NCBI GenBank assembly: GCA_902533625.1
Contig: CACAMI010000006.1
Coordinates: 17,664-81,663, forward strand
Length of the DNA: 64,000 nt
Reading direction: 5' to 3'
DNA from: an uncultured Alphaproteobacteria bacterium
GTDB lineage: Bacteria > Pseudomonadota > Alphaproteobacteria > Rhodobacterales > Rhodobacteraceae
The notes beneath the pieces were generated by a model. That model was not told the origin of the DNA and did no database searches. It worked only from the letters and a program-made list of their open reading frames with translations. Both the position numbers and the translations under genes were made by a program. Below are positions 1 to 9,481 of this stretch, in pieces; positions within the stretch are counted from its first letter, which is position 1; every line of letters begins with the position of its first letter.

Positions 1-659
1 GCCATTAATGCAGAACCTTCAGCACCATCAGCATGGTATGTTCTAACATTTTTATGCACATCTCTTAAAAAAGCGGAAGCTTTATCAAAATCAGCATCCG
101 TTGCTTTATTCCAATCCCTTATGCCAACAGCTAAAAAGCCCAATGCATAAGCATCGTCAACATTATCAACTAGTGATACTCGGTCTTGAAATTTTGGATC
201 TGCAAATACATACAGAGACGAAGCTTCTTCAGCACTCACTTCTTCAGTATTGTAAGTTAAAGCGGTTGCACCCCAATCAATTGGTACGGCCCACTGTTTT
301 CCATCAACATTCCAACCTTCCATGTTTGCAAATTCGGGCATTACTTTGTCCCAATTTGAAAGACGAGAAGTATCTATAGGTACGATAATGCCTGCATTCC
401 TCCACTTAACAACCGATTGCGAGCAAGGGTGCCCTAAATCAGCTCGGAACCCAGCTCTTACTTTTTGAAAAGCTTCTTCTTCGTCAGAAAAGAATGAATA
501 TGTTGGTGCATCGCCATATTTATCAATATAGGCTTGAAAGAAACCAGGGTCTTCATATCCGCCCCAGTCAAAAACTACCAATTCACTGTCCTCTGCAAAT
601 GCTGCACCTGAGAACAATAAAACAGCAGTCGAAACTAAATAGCTAAGAATTTTTTTCAT
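1..659 (-). CDS. Polyamine (spermidine/putrescine-type) ABC transporter periplasmic substrate-binding protein, C-terminus beyond left edge
   Basis: Open frame read on the minus strand from ATG at 659-657: MKKILSYLVSTAVLLFSGAAFAEDSELVVFDWGGYEDPGFFQAYIDKYGDAPTYSFFSDEEEAFQKVRAG...; Sec signal peptide plus PotD/PotF-like 'VFDWGGYEDP' start. Not in the ORF track because it is cut by the window edge. Confidence 0.85.
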   Translation of the reverse strand, partial: MKKILSYLVSTAVLLFSGAAFAEDSELVVFDWGGYEDPGFFQAYIDKYGDAPTYSFFSDEEEAFQKVRAGFRADLGHPCSQSVVKWRNAGIIVPIDTSRLSNWDKVMPEFANMEGWNVDGKQWAVPIDWGATALTYNTEEVSAEEASSLYVFADPKFQDRVSLVDNVDDAYALGFLAVGIRDWNKATDADFDKASAFLRDVHKNVRTYHADGAEGSALM

Positions 660-748
660 GTTGGTTTACCCCACTCAATGAGATTAATAATTTATATTGT
701 ATTGAATATAAAATAGGTAAAATAGCTGAGAGTCTATAGAAATTTGAC

Positions 749-2113
749 CTAAATGGTATTTTCCACCTCTTTCAATGATTCCTCAAGAATATCGAAAAGT
801 ATGTTAATTTCCTCTTTAGTTATGGTGAGGGGAGGAGAAAATACACACATATTTATGATAGGCCTAATGATCAAACCACGTTTTTCAGCAGCTTTATCGA
901 TTAATGAACCAAAATCGTAGTCTTTTTTCAATTTTGATTCCTCTGTTGTAGAGGTGCCAATATTTCCTTCTAAGCATCCTAGTAAACCTATTCCTCGAGC
1001 TTCTTTTACGATTGAGAATTTTGTTTCAATTGCTTTTAGCCTATCCTGAAAAAGGGGAGTGATAGATTGTACGTGCTGTAAAGTATTTTCTCTTTCCATT
1101 ATCTCAATTACTTTTAAGCCGGCTGCAGCAGATACTGGATGACCTGAATATGTAAATCCATTAGAAAAAATTATTTCCTCGTAGTTCGTATTTTGGAGGT
1201 TCTGCATTAATTTGTTTGAAATAATAGTAGCTCCCATGGGAATATACCCAGATGTAAGCCCCTTTGCACATGTAATAATATCAGGAATGATGTCAAAAAT
1301 CTCTTCTGAAGCAAACCAATGTCCCAGTCTTCCAAAACCCGTTACAACCTCGTCTGAGATGTATAGAATTTCATACTTCTCGCAAATTGTTTTTGTTCTT
1401 TTGTGATATCCCTTTGGAGGTATAACTACACCTCCTGATGCTAAGATTGGTTCCGCAACAAATGCTGCCACATTTTCTGCGCCAAGTTCTAGAATTTTTT
1501 CCTCCAGTTCGGTTACCTTTTTATCACACCATTGGCTTTCTGTTTCATTAGTGTCCCGTAAATTGGGGTTAACATCGGATAAAAAAGAAACATTTTCGGA
1601 GAGTGTATCCAGCTTTCTTTTATCTCGTTCTTTTCCAGAAATACTTGCCGCAAAGTAAGTGGATCCGTGGTATCCTTTATCTCTTGCGATAACTGTCTTT
1701 TTTTGAGGCTGGTCAAGGAAGTTGAAGTAAAATTGAACAAACCTAAGTGCACTATCTATAGCTGTTGAACCGCACGTCGTAAAAAAGACGTTGTTTAAAT
1801 CTCCTGGGGTTCTTTCAGCTATCTTTTTTGCAAGGTTAGCAGCTGGCTCATTGCTGTAGTACCAAGGACTACAATAGGGTAGTCTTTTTGCTTGGTCACT
1901 AATTGCATCAGCTATTTCTGTTCGTCCATACCCAAGATTAACGCACCACATTCCTCCTGGCCCATCTATATGCCGGCTTCCATTTTGGTCATAAATGTAG
2001 ATACCTTCTCCCTTAGATGCTAAAGCAAAATGATTTGCTTCTTTCTTAAAATCATGCCAAGGGTGAACATAATGCGGGTCTTCCCAGTTGTTTAATTTTG
2101 AATTAGTATCCAT
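749..2113 (-). CDS. Class III PLP-dependent aminotransferase (putrescine/omega-amine--pyruvate type)
   Basis: 454 aa ORF; 'YISDEVVTGFGRLGHWFASEE', 'CAKGLTSGYIPMGA', 'GPGGMWCVNLGYGR' are class III aminotransferase motifs; located in a polyamine gene block. Confidence 0.85.
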   Translation of the reverse strand: MDTNSKLNNWEDPHYVHPWHDFKKEANHFALASKGEGIYIYDQNGSRHIDGPGGMWCVNLGYGRTEIADAISDQAKRLPYCSPWYYSNEPAANLAKKIAERTPGDLNNVFFTTCGSTAIDSALRFVQFYFNFLDQPQKKTVIARDKGYHGSTYFAASISGKERDKRKLDTLSENVSFLSDVNPNLRDTNETESQWCDKKVTELEEKILELGAENVAAFVAEPILASGGVVIPPKGYHKRTKTICEKYEILYISDEVVTGFGRLGHWFASEEIFDIIPDIITCAKGLTSGYIPMGATIISNKLMQNLQNTNYEEIIFSNGFTYSGHPVSAAAGLKVIEIMERENTLQHVQSITPLFQDRLKAIETKFSIVKEARGIGLLGCLEGNIGTSTTEESKLKKDYDFGSLIDKAAEKRGLIIRPIINMCVFSPPLTITKEEINILFDILEESLKEVENTI

Positions 2114-2178
2114 AATTTAGTTTGCTCTGCATTCTTATTTGTATAATGAGTTTCTATAAGGAACCTCTTTGGGTGTAT

Positions 2179-2207
2179 TTCAATTATCTTTATTTAGATG
2201 TTATAAT
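2179..2207 (+). promoter_or_regulatory. Candidate sigma70-type promoter for the agmatinase/puuA/puuB operon
   Basis: TATAAT at 2202-2207 with TTCAAT 17 nt upstream (2179-2184) in the divergent intergenic region; the -35 is weak. Confidence 0.4.
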
Positions 2208-2279
2208 ACAAGAGGAGAAAAATAGGAACTAGCAAGTTTTAAAAGAAAACATAAAAATGATCAAATATGGAAACCAAAA

Positions 2280-3248
2280 ATGACAAAATTCGGTGATCAG
2301 GCATTTAGAAGTGATCAAAATAACCAAATGTGGAAAGAAATGACCTATGCTGGCGCGCAAAGTTTCCTGAGGCGTAGGTACACAAGAAATTTAGAAAGTG
2401 TTGATGTAGCAGTTAGTGGAATTCCTTATGATGGTGCAGTCACCTTTAGGCCAGGGTGTCGTTTTGGTCCTCAGTCAATAAGGACAGCGTCAGTCCAGTT
2501 AGCAGAGTTAAGTTCATTTCCTTTTGGCATAGAACTACACGAAAATCTAAACGTAGTAGATTGGGGTGATTGTTACCTAGATCCGCACAATCCAGAAACA
2601 ATATCAGATACGATATTTCAGCATGCGAAAAATATTTTGAGTAGTAAAGTTAAGCTTCTTACATTTGGAGGAGACCATTTTGTTTCTTATCCACTAATCA
2701 AGGCACATGCTGAGTTTCATGGACCAATAGCACTTCTTCAGTTTGATGCACATTGTGATACTTGGCCTGATGATGGCAAAAGATTAGATCATGGAACTAT
2801 GTTTTCAAGGGGAGTAAGTGAAGGAATAATCGATGCTTCTTCATCAACTCAGGTAGGGTTGAGAACGGTGAATTATGATGACTACGGCTTTGAAATTTTA
2901 ACAGCACCCTGGATTCACAGGAATGGTTTAGATGCAACTATTAAGACGATCAAGGATAGGGCAGGAGAAAAACCATTGTATATTTCTTTCGATGTTGATG
3001 GGTTGGATCCTGCCTTTGCTCCAGGGACTGGGACGCCTGTTCCTGGAGGATTGGCATCCTGGCAAGCATTTGAGTTAATAAGATGTTTGGGTGATATGAA
3101 TTTGATTGGTATGGACATTGTAGAAGTTTCACCACCATATGATAATTCTGAAATTACGGCACTTGCGGCAGCTACAGTAGCACATGATTGGTTATGTTTG
3201 CTTGCTATAAAAAATGGCGCACAAAAAACAGAAATAGGAAAAGTTTAA
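2280..3248 (+). CDS. speB: Agmatinase / ureohydrolase family protein
   Basis: Arginase-fold metal motifs 'FGGDHFVSYP', 'FDAHCDTWPDDG', 'SFDVDGLDPAFAPGTGTPVPGGL'. Confidence 0.85.
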   Translation: MTKFGDQAFRSDQNNQMWKEMTYAGAQSFLRRRYTRNLESVDVAVSGIPYDGAVTFRPGCRFGPQSIRTASVQLAELSSFPFGIELHENLNVVDWGDCYLDPHNPETISDTIFQHAKNILSSKVKLLTFGGDHFVSYPLIKAHAEFHGPIALLQFDAHCDTWPDDGKRLDHGTMFSRGVSEGIIDASSSTQVGLRTVNYDDYGFEILTAPWIHRNGLDATIKTIKDRAGEKPLYISFDVDGLDPAFAPGTGTPVPGGLASWQAFELIRCLGDMNLIGMDIVEVSPPYDNSEITALAAATVAHDWLCLLAIKNGAQKTEIGKV

Positions 3249-3258
3249 AGGTATAGTT

Positions 3259-4617
3259 ATGACGGCACAGATAAAAAAATTCCCTAAAGCTTTTCAATAT
3301 TGGCTAAATAAAAGAAAAATCGAGGAAGTAGAGTGCATCATTTCTGATTTGTCTGGAGTTTCAAGAGGTAAGGCAATGCCTTGGGTAAAGTTTCAAAAAG
3401 AGAATAAGGTACTACTTCCGGAATCCATATTTTACCAAACTATATCAGGAGATTATGTTGATATGGACATCAAAGGGCAATGGACGGAAAGCGATATGTT
3501 TTTAGTTCCAGATTACAAGGCTGCAGTTTGTTCCCCATGGTCGGATGACATTACTTTGCAAGTGATCCATGATGTTTATAATTCGGATGGAACTCCGCAT
3601 GAGCTCGTCCCTAGAAATATTCTAAAAAAGATTTTGAAGCTATATAAGAAAAAAGGTTGGAAGCCAGTTATAGCACCAGAAATGGAATTTTATCTTATAA
3701 ACCCTAATACAGATCCTACAAAGAAAATTGAACCTTCAACTGGAAGATCTGGCCGCACTGTGGCCTCCAGGCAAACATACTCTATGATGGCAGTTGATGA
3801 GTACGGTCCTGTAATTGATGATATTTACGATTTTGCTGAGGCACAAGGGTTTGGTATAGATACAATTATTCAAGAAGGTGGAGCTGGACAGGTTGAAATT
3901 AATCTTGTGCATGGGGACCCATTACAATTAGCTGATCAGGTGTTTTTTTTCAAAAGGTCTATTCGGGAAGCAGCGCTTAAGCAAAAATGTTTTGCGACTT
4001 TTATGGCAAAACCAATGGAAGAGCAACCTGGAAGTGCAATGCATATCCATCAGTCAGTGGTAGAGTCAAAGACTGGAAAAAACTTATTTTGTGATAAAGA
4101 TGATGAACCAAGTAACTTTTTTTATTGGTTCTTAGGCGGTCTTCAAAAATATGTACCAAGCGCACTCTGTATGATGGCTCCAAATGTCAATTCTTATAGG
4201 AGATATGTTGCAAATCATTCTGCTCCCATTAACCTTGAATGGGCACGTGACAATAGAACTACCGGTCTTCGGATACCAGTCTCCGAGCCAATAGATTTGA
4301 GAATAGAAAATAGGGTTGTCGGTATGGATTGTAATCCATATTTAGCTATAGCAGCTTCCTTAGCTTGCGGTTACTTAGGGATGGTAAATAAGGTAAATGC
4401 CCGGGAACCTGTGGCTTTTGAAGCATATGATATGGAGAGAGCTTTGCCGCGCAGTTTGTCAGAAAGTTTGGATTTTTTTGAGAAGTCACGTGAAATGAAG
4501 AAGTTGTTTGGAAAGAGCTTTTGCGATGTGTTTGGTTCAGTTAAGAGACATGAGGCTGAGGCATTTATGCAATTTATCAGTCCTTGGGAGCGAGAACACT
4601 TGCTCTTAAATGTTTAA
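3259..4617 (+). CDS. puuA: Glutamine-synthetase family protein, gamma-glutamylputrescine synthetase-like
   Basis: 452 aa; GS catalytic-domain motifs 'APEMEFYLI', 'EGGAGQVEINL', 'PGSAMHIHQS', 'NRTTGLRIP'; 10 nt downstream of agmatinase and overlapping a PuuB-like oxidase. Confidence 0.75.
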   Translation: MTAQIKKFPKAFQYWLNKRKIEEVECIISDLSGVSRGKAMPWVKFQKENKVLLPESIFYQTISGDYVDMDIKGQWTESDMFLVPDYKAAVCSPWSDDITLQVIHDVYNSDGTPHELVPRNILKKILKLYKKKGWKPVIAPEMEFYLINPNTDPTKKIEPSTGRSGRTVASRQTYSMMAVDEYGPVIDDIYDFAEAQGFGIDTIIQEGGAGQVEINLVHGDPLQLADQVFFFKRSIREAALKQKCFATFMAKPMEEQPGSAMHIHQSVVESKTGKNLFCDKDDEPSNFFYWFLGGLQKYVPSALCMMAPNVNSYRRYVANHSAPINLEWARDNRTTGLRIPVSEPIDLRIENRVVGMDCNPYLAIAASLACGYLGMVNKVNAREPVAFEAYDMERALPRSLSESLDFFEKSREMKKLFGKSFCDVFGSVKRHEAEAFMQFISPWEREHLLLNV

Positions 4618-5924
4618 TGGACTTATTAACCATAAACGATCCGTCTGGGGAGCACCCAAATTCCTATTACTTTGCTTCAAGAAATAAAATAAATAATTTC
4701 TCTCCATTAAAAGATAATCTATCCTGTGATGTTTGTGTAATAGGAGGCGGTTTTACAGGCTTGTCCACAGCAATAAGGTTGAAAGAAAGAGGCTTTAGCG
4801 TAGTACTCCTAGAAGCAAGACGAGTGGGCTTTGGTGCATCTGGAAGGAATGGGGGCCAAGTAGGTGTTGGCCAGAGGCGGGATCAATTTTATTTGGAAAA
4901 AAAGTTTGGAATTTCAAAGGCTAAGGATCTTTGGAATATAGGTTTGGACGCAAGTTCAGATGTTTTAGGCTTAATTAAGAAATACAATATTTCTTGTGAT
5001 TATAAGCCTGGAATTCTTGATGTTGAATTTCGTAAAAGAAATGTCTGGGAGTATGAGCGGGAAGTTGAGCATATGAGTACGGTTTATAAATATGAAAAAA
5101 TGGAATTTCTTAGCAAAGAGCAGCTTAGGGCACGACTTGGATCAGAAATGTACTATGGAGGCCTTCAAGATAACGGGGGAGCACATATTCATCCATTAAA
5201 CTTTGTCCTAGGGCTGTCTGAAGCTGCAAAAAAAATTGGGGTAAAAATTTTTGAAAAATCAAGGGTCATAAGAATTTCTGAGGAGAAAGATATTTCAATT
5301 GAGCTTGAAAACGGAGTGAAATTAAATTCAAAATATGCTGTTATAGGGTGCAATGGATATATTGGTCATTTGGATAAAAGAATTAGTTCATGGATTATGC
5401 CTATTAATAATTATATCCTAGCTACTGAACCACTTGATGAAAAATTGGCAAGAAGATTAATCAGGGATGACGTAGCAGTTCATGATAGCAAATTTGTTGT
5501 AAATTATTTTAGGTTATCTTCTGATAGGCGCCTTCTTTTTGGTGGAGGCGAAAGCTATAGGTATAGGTTTCCGCTTTCCATAAACAAAAAGGCTCATGTG
5601 CCTATGTTAAAGGTATTTCCATATTTAAAGGATATAAAGGTTGATTATGCATGGGGAGGAACTCTCGCTGTTACCCAAAATAGACTTCCTTCCTTTCGCA
5701 GGGTAGGCCATAATATTTTTTCTGCCTCAGGATATTCTGGACATGGTGTTGCAATGGCAACTTTTGCAGGAAAGATTTTAGCCGAAGCTATTTCAGGTCA
5801 AGCAGAAAAGTTTGATATTATGGCTAGTTTGCCGCAATTAAAGTTTCCTGGGGGACATTTAATGCGTTGGCCCTTATTAGTTCTGGGCATGTCCTATTAT
5901 GCCTTAAAAGATAAACTTCCTTGA
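4617..5924 (+). CDS. puuB: FAD-dependent oxidoreductase, gamma-glutamylputrescine oxidase-like
   Basis: 'DVCVIGGGFTGLSTAIRLKERGFSVVLLEARRVGFGASGRNGGQ' is a DAO-family FAD-binding N-terminus. The track starts at 4584, but ATG at 4617 overlaps the upstream stop (TAATG), which is the more likely start. Confidence 0.8.
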   Translation: MDLLTINDPSGEHPNSYYFASRNKINNFSPLKDNLSCDVCVIGGGFTGLSTAIRLKERGFSVVLLEARRVGFGASGRNGGQVGVGQRRDQFYLEKKFGISKAKDLWNIGLDASSDVLGLIKKYNISCDYKPGILDVEFRKRNVWEYEREVEHMSTVYKYEKMEFLSKEQLRARLGSEMYYGGLQDNGGAHIHPLNFVLGLSEAAKKIGVKIFEKSRVIRISEEKDISIELENGVKLNSKYAVIGCNGYIGHLDKRISSWIMPINNYILATEPLDEKLARRLIRDDVAVHDSKFVVNYFRLSSDRRLLFGGGESYRYRFPLSINKKAHVPMLKVFPYLKDIKVDYAWGGTLAVTQNRLPSFRRVGHNIFSASGYSGHGVAMATFAGKILAEAISGQAEKFDIMASLPQLKFPGGHLMRWPLLVLGMSYYALKDKLP

Positions 5925-5949
5925 TTAAGTTTAATACTTCTTTGTTTTA

Positions 5950-6024
5950 TGGTACGCCCTAGGGGAATCGAACCCCTCTTTCCAGAATGAAAATCTGGCG
6001 TCCTAACCGATAGACGAAGGGCGC
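5950..6024 (-). tRNA. tRNA-Glu (anticodon TTC), encoded CCA
   Basis: Reverse complement GCGCCCTTCGTCTATCGGTTAGGACGCCAGATTTTCATTCTGGAAAGAGGGGTTCGATTCCCCTAGGGCGTACCA: 7-bp acceptor, anticodon stem CCAGA/TCTGG with loop TTTTCAT, T-arm GGTTCGATTCC. Confidence 0.95.
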
Positions 6025-6036
6025 ACTGTGATGACA

Positions 6037-6065
6037 TATTTACTTCTGACATGGTATACTTGCAA
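6037..6065 (-). promoter_or_regulatory. Candidate promoter of tRNA-Glu
   Basis: On the minus strand TTGCAA (6065-6060), 17-nt spacer, TAAATA (6042-6037), ending 12 nt before the tRNA 5' end. Confidence 0.4.
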
Positions 6066-6084
6066 GAGAAATCTTATAATTTCT

Positions 6085-7833
6085 TTATTGGCCAGCTACA
6101 TCCATTATAATTAAATTAATTCTCTTTCGTCCTCCCCATTCATTTATTTCCACGCGTCCGGCGATGTGAGCCTTTCCTTTCTGTTTACTAATCAAGAATT
6201 GACCTATGTCGGAACCCAGGTCATTAAAGAGGATTCCATCAATCCGAGATCCTAAATTATTTGAGAAAGAAATCTTTATGTGTTTTTCACCCAGAATTTG
6301 AGCATGATTTATAGTACAATTAGGAAACGCAACGACTGGGAAGGGAGAGTCCGATCCAAAAGGGCCAGCTGAATTTAGTTCTTCCAATAGTGAAGTTGAA
6401 ACTGCTGATGTGGAAAGCACAGCATTTATTTGAAGTTCTTTTTTTTCTTGATTAATAGGTTTATAAATACTCGACAACATTTTCTGAGCTTCGACAATTT
6501 TAGTCGAGTCAATTTTTAGACCAGCTGCCATGCTATGACCACCGCCTGAAAGAAGTAAGTTCATTTCCTTTAGTTTTATAAAACATGCACCAATATCTAA
6601 AGCTTTCGTTGATCTAGCGGAGCCAATTCCTACTCCATTTTCGCCTACTGCTATTACGATTGCGGGCTTTTTAAACGTTTCTTTAATTCGAGACGCTACT
6701 ATGCCGATTACTCCAGGGTGCCATCCCTTCTCAAACATCCAAAGAATATTTGCTCCAGATTCTTGCTGAATTTTGGCTTGCAGCAAAGCGGAATCCAATA
6801 CGCTTTGTTCCAAATTCTTCCTTTCCATATTCAAAGTCTCTAATTTATTGGCATATTTTTCTGCGTCGCTTAAATTTTTGGTGGTTAATAATTTTGTAGC
6901 CAACTTTGCATCGCTGATCCGCCCAGCAGCATTTATTCTTGGTGCAAAAGTGAAGGCTAAGGCCTGATCAGTAATTGGAGATCTAAAGTTGGCTTGCTCT
7001 GCTAATGCTTCAAAGCAAGGTCTTTTGTTTTTTGAAATCGTTTTTATTCCTTGATGGACAAAGGCACGATTTAGGCCTTTAAGAGGCACCACGTCCGCCA
7101 TAGAGGCTAAGGCTACAAGGTCCAAACAGTTAAGTAGATTGAATTCCTTTTTATTATCTTCTCTTGAGATTCTGTTTAAATCAGCAATAAACAAAAAAAC
7201 TAATCCAGCTGTGCATAGGTCAAAAAAGGTTGGGTCTTCATTTTTTCTTTTTGGGTTTATTAAAGCGAAGCTCTTTGGAATATTTTGGTTTACCTGATGG
7301 TGATCAATTATTATAACATCACAATTCTCTTTATTGGCAGCTTCAACCGATTCAAAGGCTTGTGTGCCGCTGTCAAGACATAATAAAAGTGTATTTTTTT
7401 TTGCTAATTTTGTGAATGCATTTATATTAGGGCCATAACCTTCGGTAATTCGATCAGGAATATAAAGACTTGGTTCAATTCCACAATGTCTAAGCCAAAG
7501 TATCAATAATGATGCCGCCGTCGTACCGTCAACATCAAAATCAGAATAAACTACTATATTTTCTTTATTTTTGACAGCTTCAATTAACCTATTTGAAGCT
7601 TTTCTCATATCAGATAATAAGCACGGATCGGGCATTAGGTTTTTAATCTTTGGATTTAGATATTGATCTACCTCTTCTGGATTAATTCCTCTAAGAGCTA
7701 GTACAGTGGCGGTAAGAAGCGAAACATTAGACCTCTGCATTATGAATTCAGCTTGGCGATCCTCTATAAGACTATTGCCAATCCATTCATTGTTTCCTAG
7801 AGAGCTTGAAATATTGAGTATTGTTTCGCACAT
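6085..7833 (-). CDS. recJ: Single-stranded-DNA-specific exonuclease RecJ
   Basis: DHH motifs 'VVYSDFDVDGTTAASLL', 'DHHQV', DHHA1 'LLSGGGHSMAAG'; 582 aa, next to hom. Confidence 0.95.
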   Translation of the reverse strand: MCETILNISSSLGNNEWIGNSLIEDRQAEFIMQRSNVSLLTATVLALRGINPEEVDQYLNPKIKNLMPDPCLLSDMRKASNRLIEAVKNKENIVVYSDFDVDGTTAASLLILWLRHCGIEPSLYIPDRITEGYGPNINAFTKLAKKNTLLLCLDSGTQAFESVEAANKENCDVIIIDHHQVNQNIPKSFALINPKRKNEDPTFFDLCTAGLVFLFIADLNRISREDNKKEFNLLNCLDLVALASMADVVPLKGLNRAFVHQGIKTISKNKRPCFEALAEQANFRSPITDQALAFTFAPRINAAGRISDAKLATKLLTTKNLSDAEKYANKLETLNMERKNLEQSVLDSALLQAKIQQESGANILWMFEKGWHPGVIGIVASRIKETFKKPAIVIAVGENGVGIGSARSTKALDIGACFIKLKEMNLLLSGGGHSMAAGLKIDSTKIVEAQKMLSSIYKPINQEKKELQINAVLSTSAVSTSLLEELNSAGPFGSDSPFPVVAFPNCTINHAQILGEKHIKISFSNNLGSRIDGILFNDLGSDIGQFLISKQKGKAHIAGRVEINEWGGRKRINLIIMDVAGQ

Positions 7834-7851
7834 ATAAAACTAACCCAGTTA

Positions 7852-9150
7852 TTAAATATCTTCGATCCTCAAACAAACAGGCAGCCCAATGCAGATATCA
7901 TCTTTTGAAAGCTGTTCAATACATGTTCTGATTTTTTCAGCACTTGTTTTATGAGTAAGTAAAACAATGGGAGCTTCTAGACCTTTATGATCTTTTTGTC
8001 TCATTCTGTTGATTGAAATTCCGTATTCCCCCAGAATTCCTGTAATATGGCTAAGAGCGCCCGGTTCATCCCTTATATTAATTCGAATGTAGAATGAGTT
8101 TTCAAATTCTCGGATGGAATGTTCTATAGTTTGGAGTTGCTGCTCTGGGATGCCAAATATTGGTTTTACTTTGTCACCTGATATATTAATTAGGTCGGCC
8201 ATAACGGCAGATGCTGTAGGTCCTTCTCCAGCGCCAGCCCCTCGATAATATGTTTTGCCAATGAAGTTACTTTCAACCAAAATTATATTTTCGCTGCCCA
8301 TTACTTGAGCTATGGGGCTTGTCAGTGGAATCAGACAGGGTGCTACTTCATGGTGAAAACCGTGCTCCGTTACTTTAGCAGATGCCAATAGTTTAATTTT
8401 AAATCCTAATTCTTTTGCACTTTTAATATCAAAAAGAGATATGTGTTTTATGCCATTAGTATTTATATCTTCTAATGATGCTTTTTGATTAAAACCGATA
8501 CTTGAGAGTATGGCCAACTTGTGAGCTGAATCAATTCCGCCAATATCCAATTCTGGGTCTGCTTCGACATATCCTAGACCTTTTGCCTTATTAAATGCCG
8601 TCTCATAACTTAGTGAGCTTTTTTCCATTTCTGTTAGAATATAGTTGCAGGTACCATTAATTACCCCAATTATCTGGCTTGTCTTATTGGGCGACAGGCT
8701 TTGCATTAGAGTTCTGATTATGGGTATTCCACCCGCGACTGCTGCCTCATAGTAAACATTAACTTTTTTTTCTTCTGCAAGGACTGCTATTTCATGACCA
8801 TGGTGAGCAAGTAGGGCTTTATTTGCCGTTACCACATTTTTTCCTTTATTAATCGACTGAAAAACTAAATCCTTTGCTATACCTTCATGTCCACCTATTA
8901 ATTCTACCACACAGTGTACCTGATCAAAATTTGTAAATTCCATAGGGTCAGAAACCCATGCTATATTTTCTAGATTAACGGCTCTTTTTTTTTCCTTACT
9001 CTTAGCACTTACAGCAAAGATTTTTATTTTTTTTCCTGTTCGAAATTCTATAATATCTTTGTTCTTTTCAATTAACCTAATTAAGCCACAGCCAACTGTT
9101 CCTAACCCAGCTATGGCAATGTTAAAGGTTTTTTCTTGTTCATTTGTCAT
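7852..9150 (-). CDS. hom: Homoserine dehydrogenase with C-terminal ACT domain
   Basis: 'AIAGLGTVGCGLIRLI', 'NVVTANKALLAHHG', 'GVINGTCNYILTEM', 'LGYVEADPELDIGGIDSAHKLAIL', C-terminal ACT-like 'IRDEPGALSHITGILGEYGISINRM'. Confidence 0.97.
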   Translation of the reverse strand: MTNEQEKTFNIAIAGLGTVGCGLIRLIEKNKDIIEFRTGKKIKIFAVSAKSKEKKRAVNLENIAWVSDPMEFTNFDQVHCVVELIGGHEGIAKDLVFQSINKGKNVVTANKALLAHHGHEIAVLAEEKKVNVYYEAAVAGGIPIIRTLMQSLSPNKTSQIIGVINGTCNYILTEMEKSSLSYETAFNKAKGLGYVEADPELDIGGIDSAHKLAILSSIGFNQKASLEDINTNGIKHISLFDIKSAKELGFKIKLLASAKVTEHGFHHEVAPCLIPLTSPIAQVMGSENIILVESNFIGKTYYRGAGAGEGPTASAVMADLINISGDKVKPIFGIPEQQLQTIEHSIREFENSFYIRINIRDEPGALSHITGILGEYGISINRMRQKDHKGLEAPIVLLTHKTSAEKIRTCIEQLSKDDICIGLPVCLRIEDI

Positions 9151-9168
9151 TTTTTACTTTATTTGTAT

Positions 9169-9435
9169 TTAGTTATCGAATGATATTGTTGGCTCATTTA
9201 GTAAAGCCTCTGCCTCTTTTAATGCTCTTTTATCCTCTTCCGATATAGAAAAATCAGTTTCCGATATATTTATATCACTATCCCTAGGTTTTGTTACTTT
9301 GGGTGCTGACCTCTCAAAAATGGGGTCTTGAAATTTATACAATGCAAAGAATTGTTTATTATTTTCTGTTAATTGGCTGCAACTACAGATGGAAAATCCT
9401 AAAAATATTAAAGAAAATATATTAGAGAAGTTCAC
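9169..9435 (-). CDS. Small putative lipoprotein of unknown function
   Basis: 88 aa; hydrophobic N-terminus 'IFSLIFLGFSICSCSQL' with a lipobox-like Cys; lies between hom and glyA in the same direction. Confidence 0.55.
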   Translation of the reverse strand: MNFSNIFSLIFLGFSICSCSQLTENNKQFFALYKFQDPIFERSAPKVTKPRDSDINISETDFSISEEDKRALKEAEALLNEPTISFDN

Positions 9436-9481
9436 AGTCGCACCAAGTTTCTTGGTAGTGCCATAAATAATGCAATCAATT

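Noticed and set aside
101-379. Plus-strand 92-aa ORF at the left edge
   Set aside because: Antisense to the clear polyamine-binding-protein frame; low-complexity composition with no domain signature.
5950-6024. tRNA-Glu as an integration site for a mobile element
   Set aside because: No integrase, direct repeat of the tRNA 3' end, or accessory gene content seen on either side.
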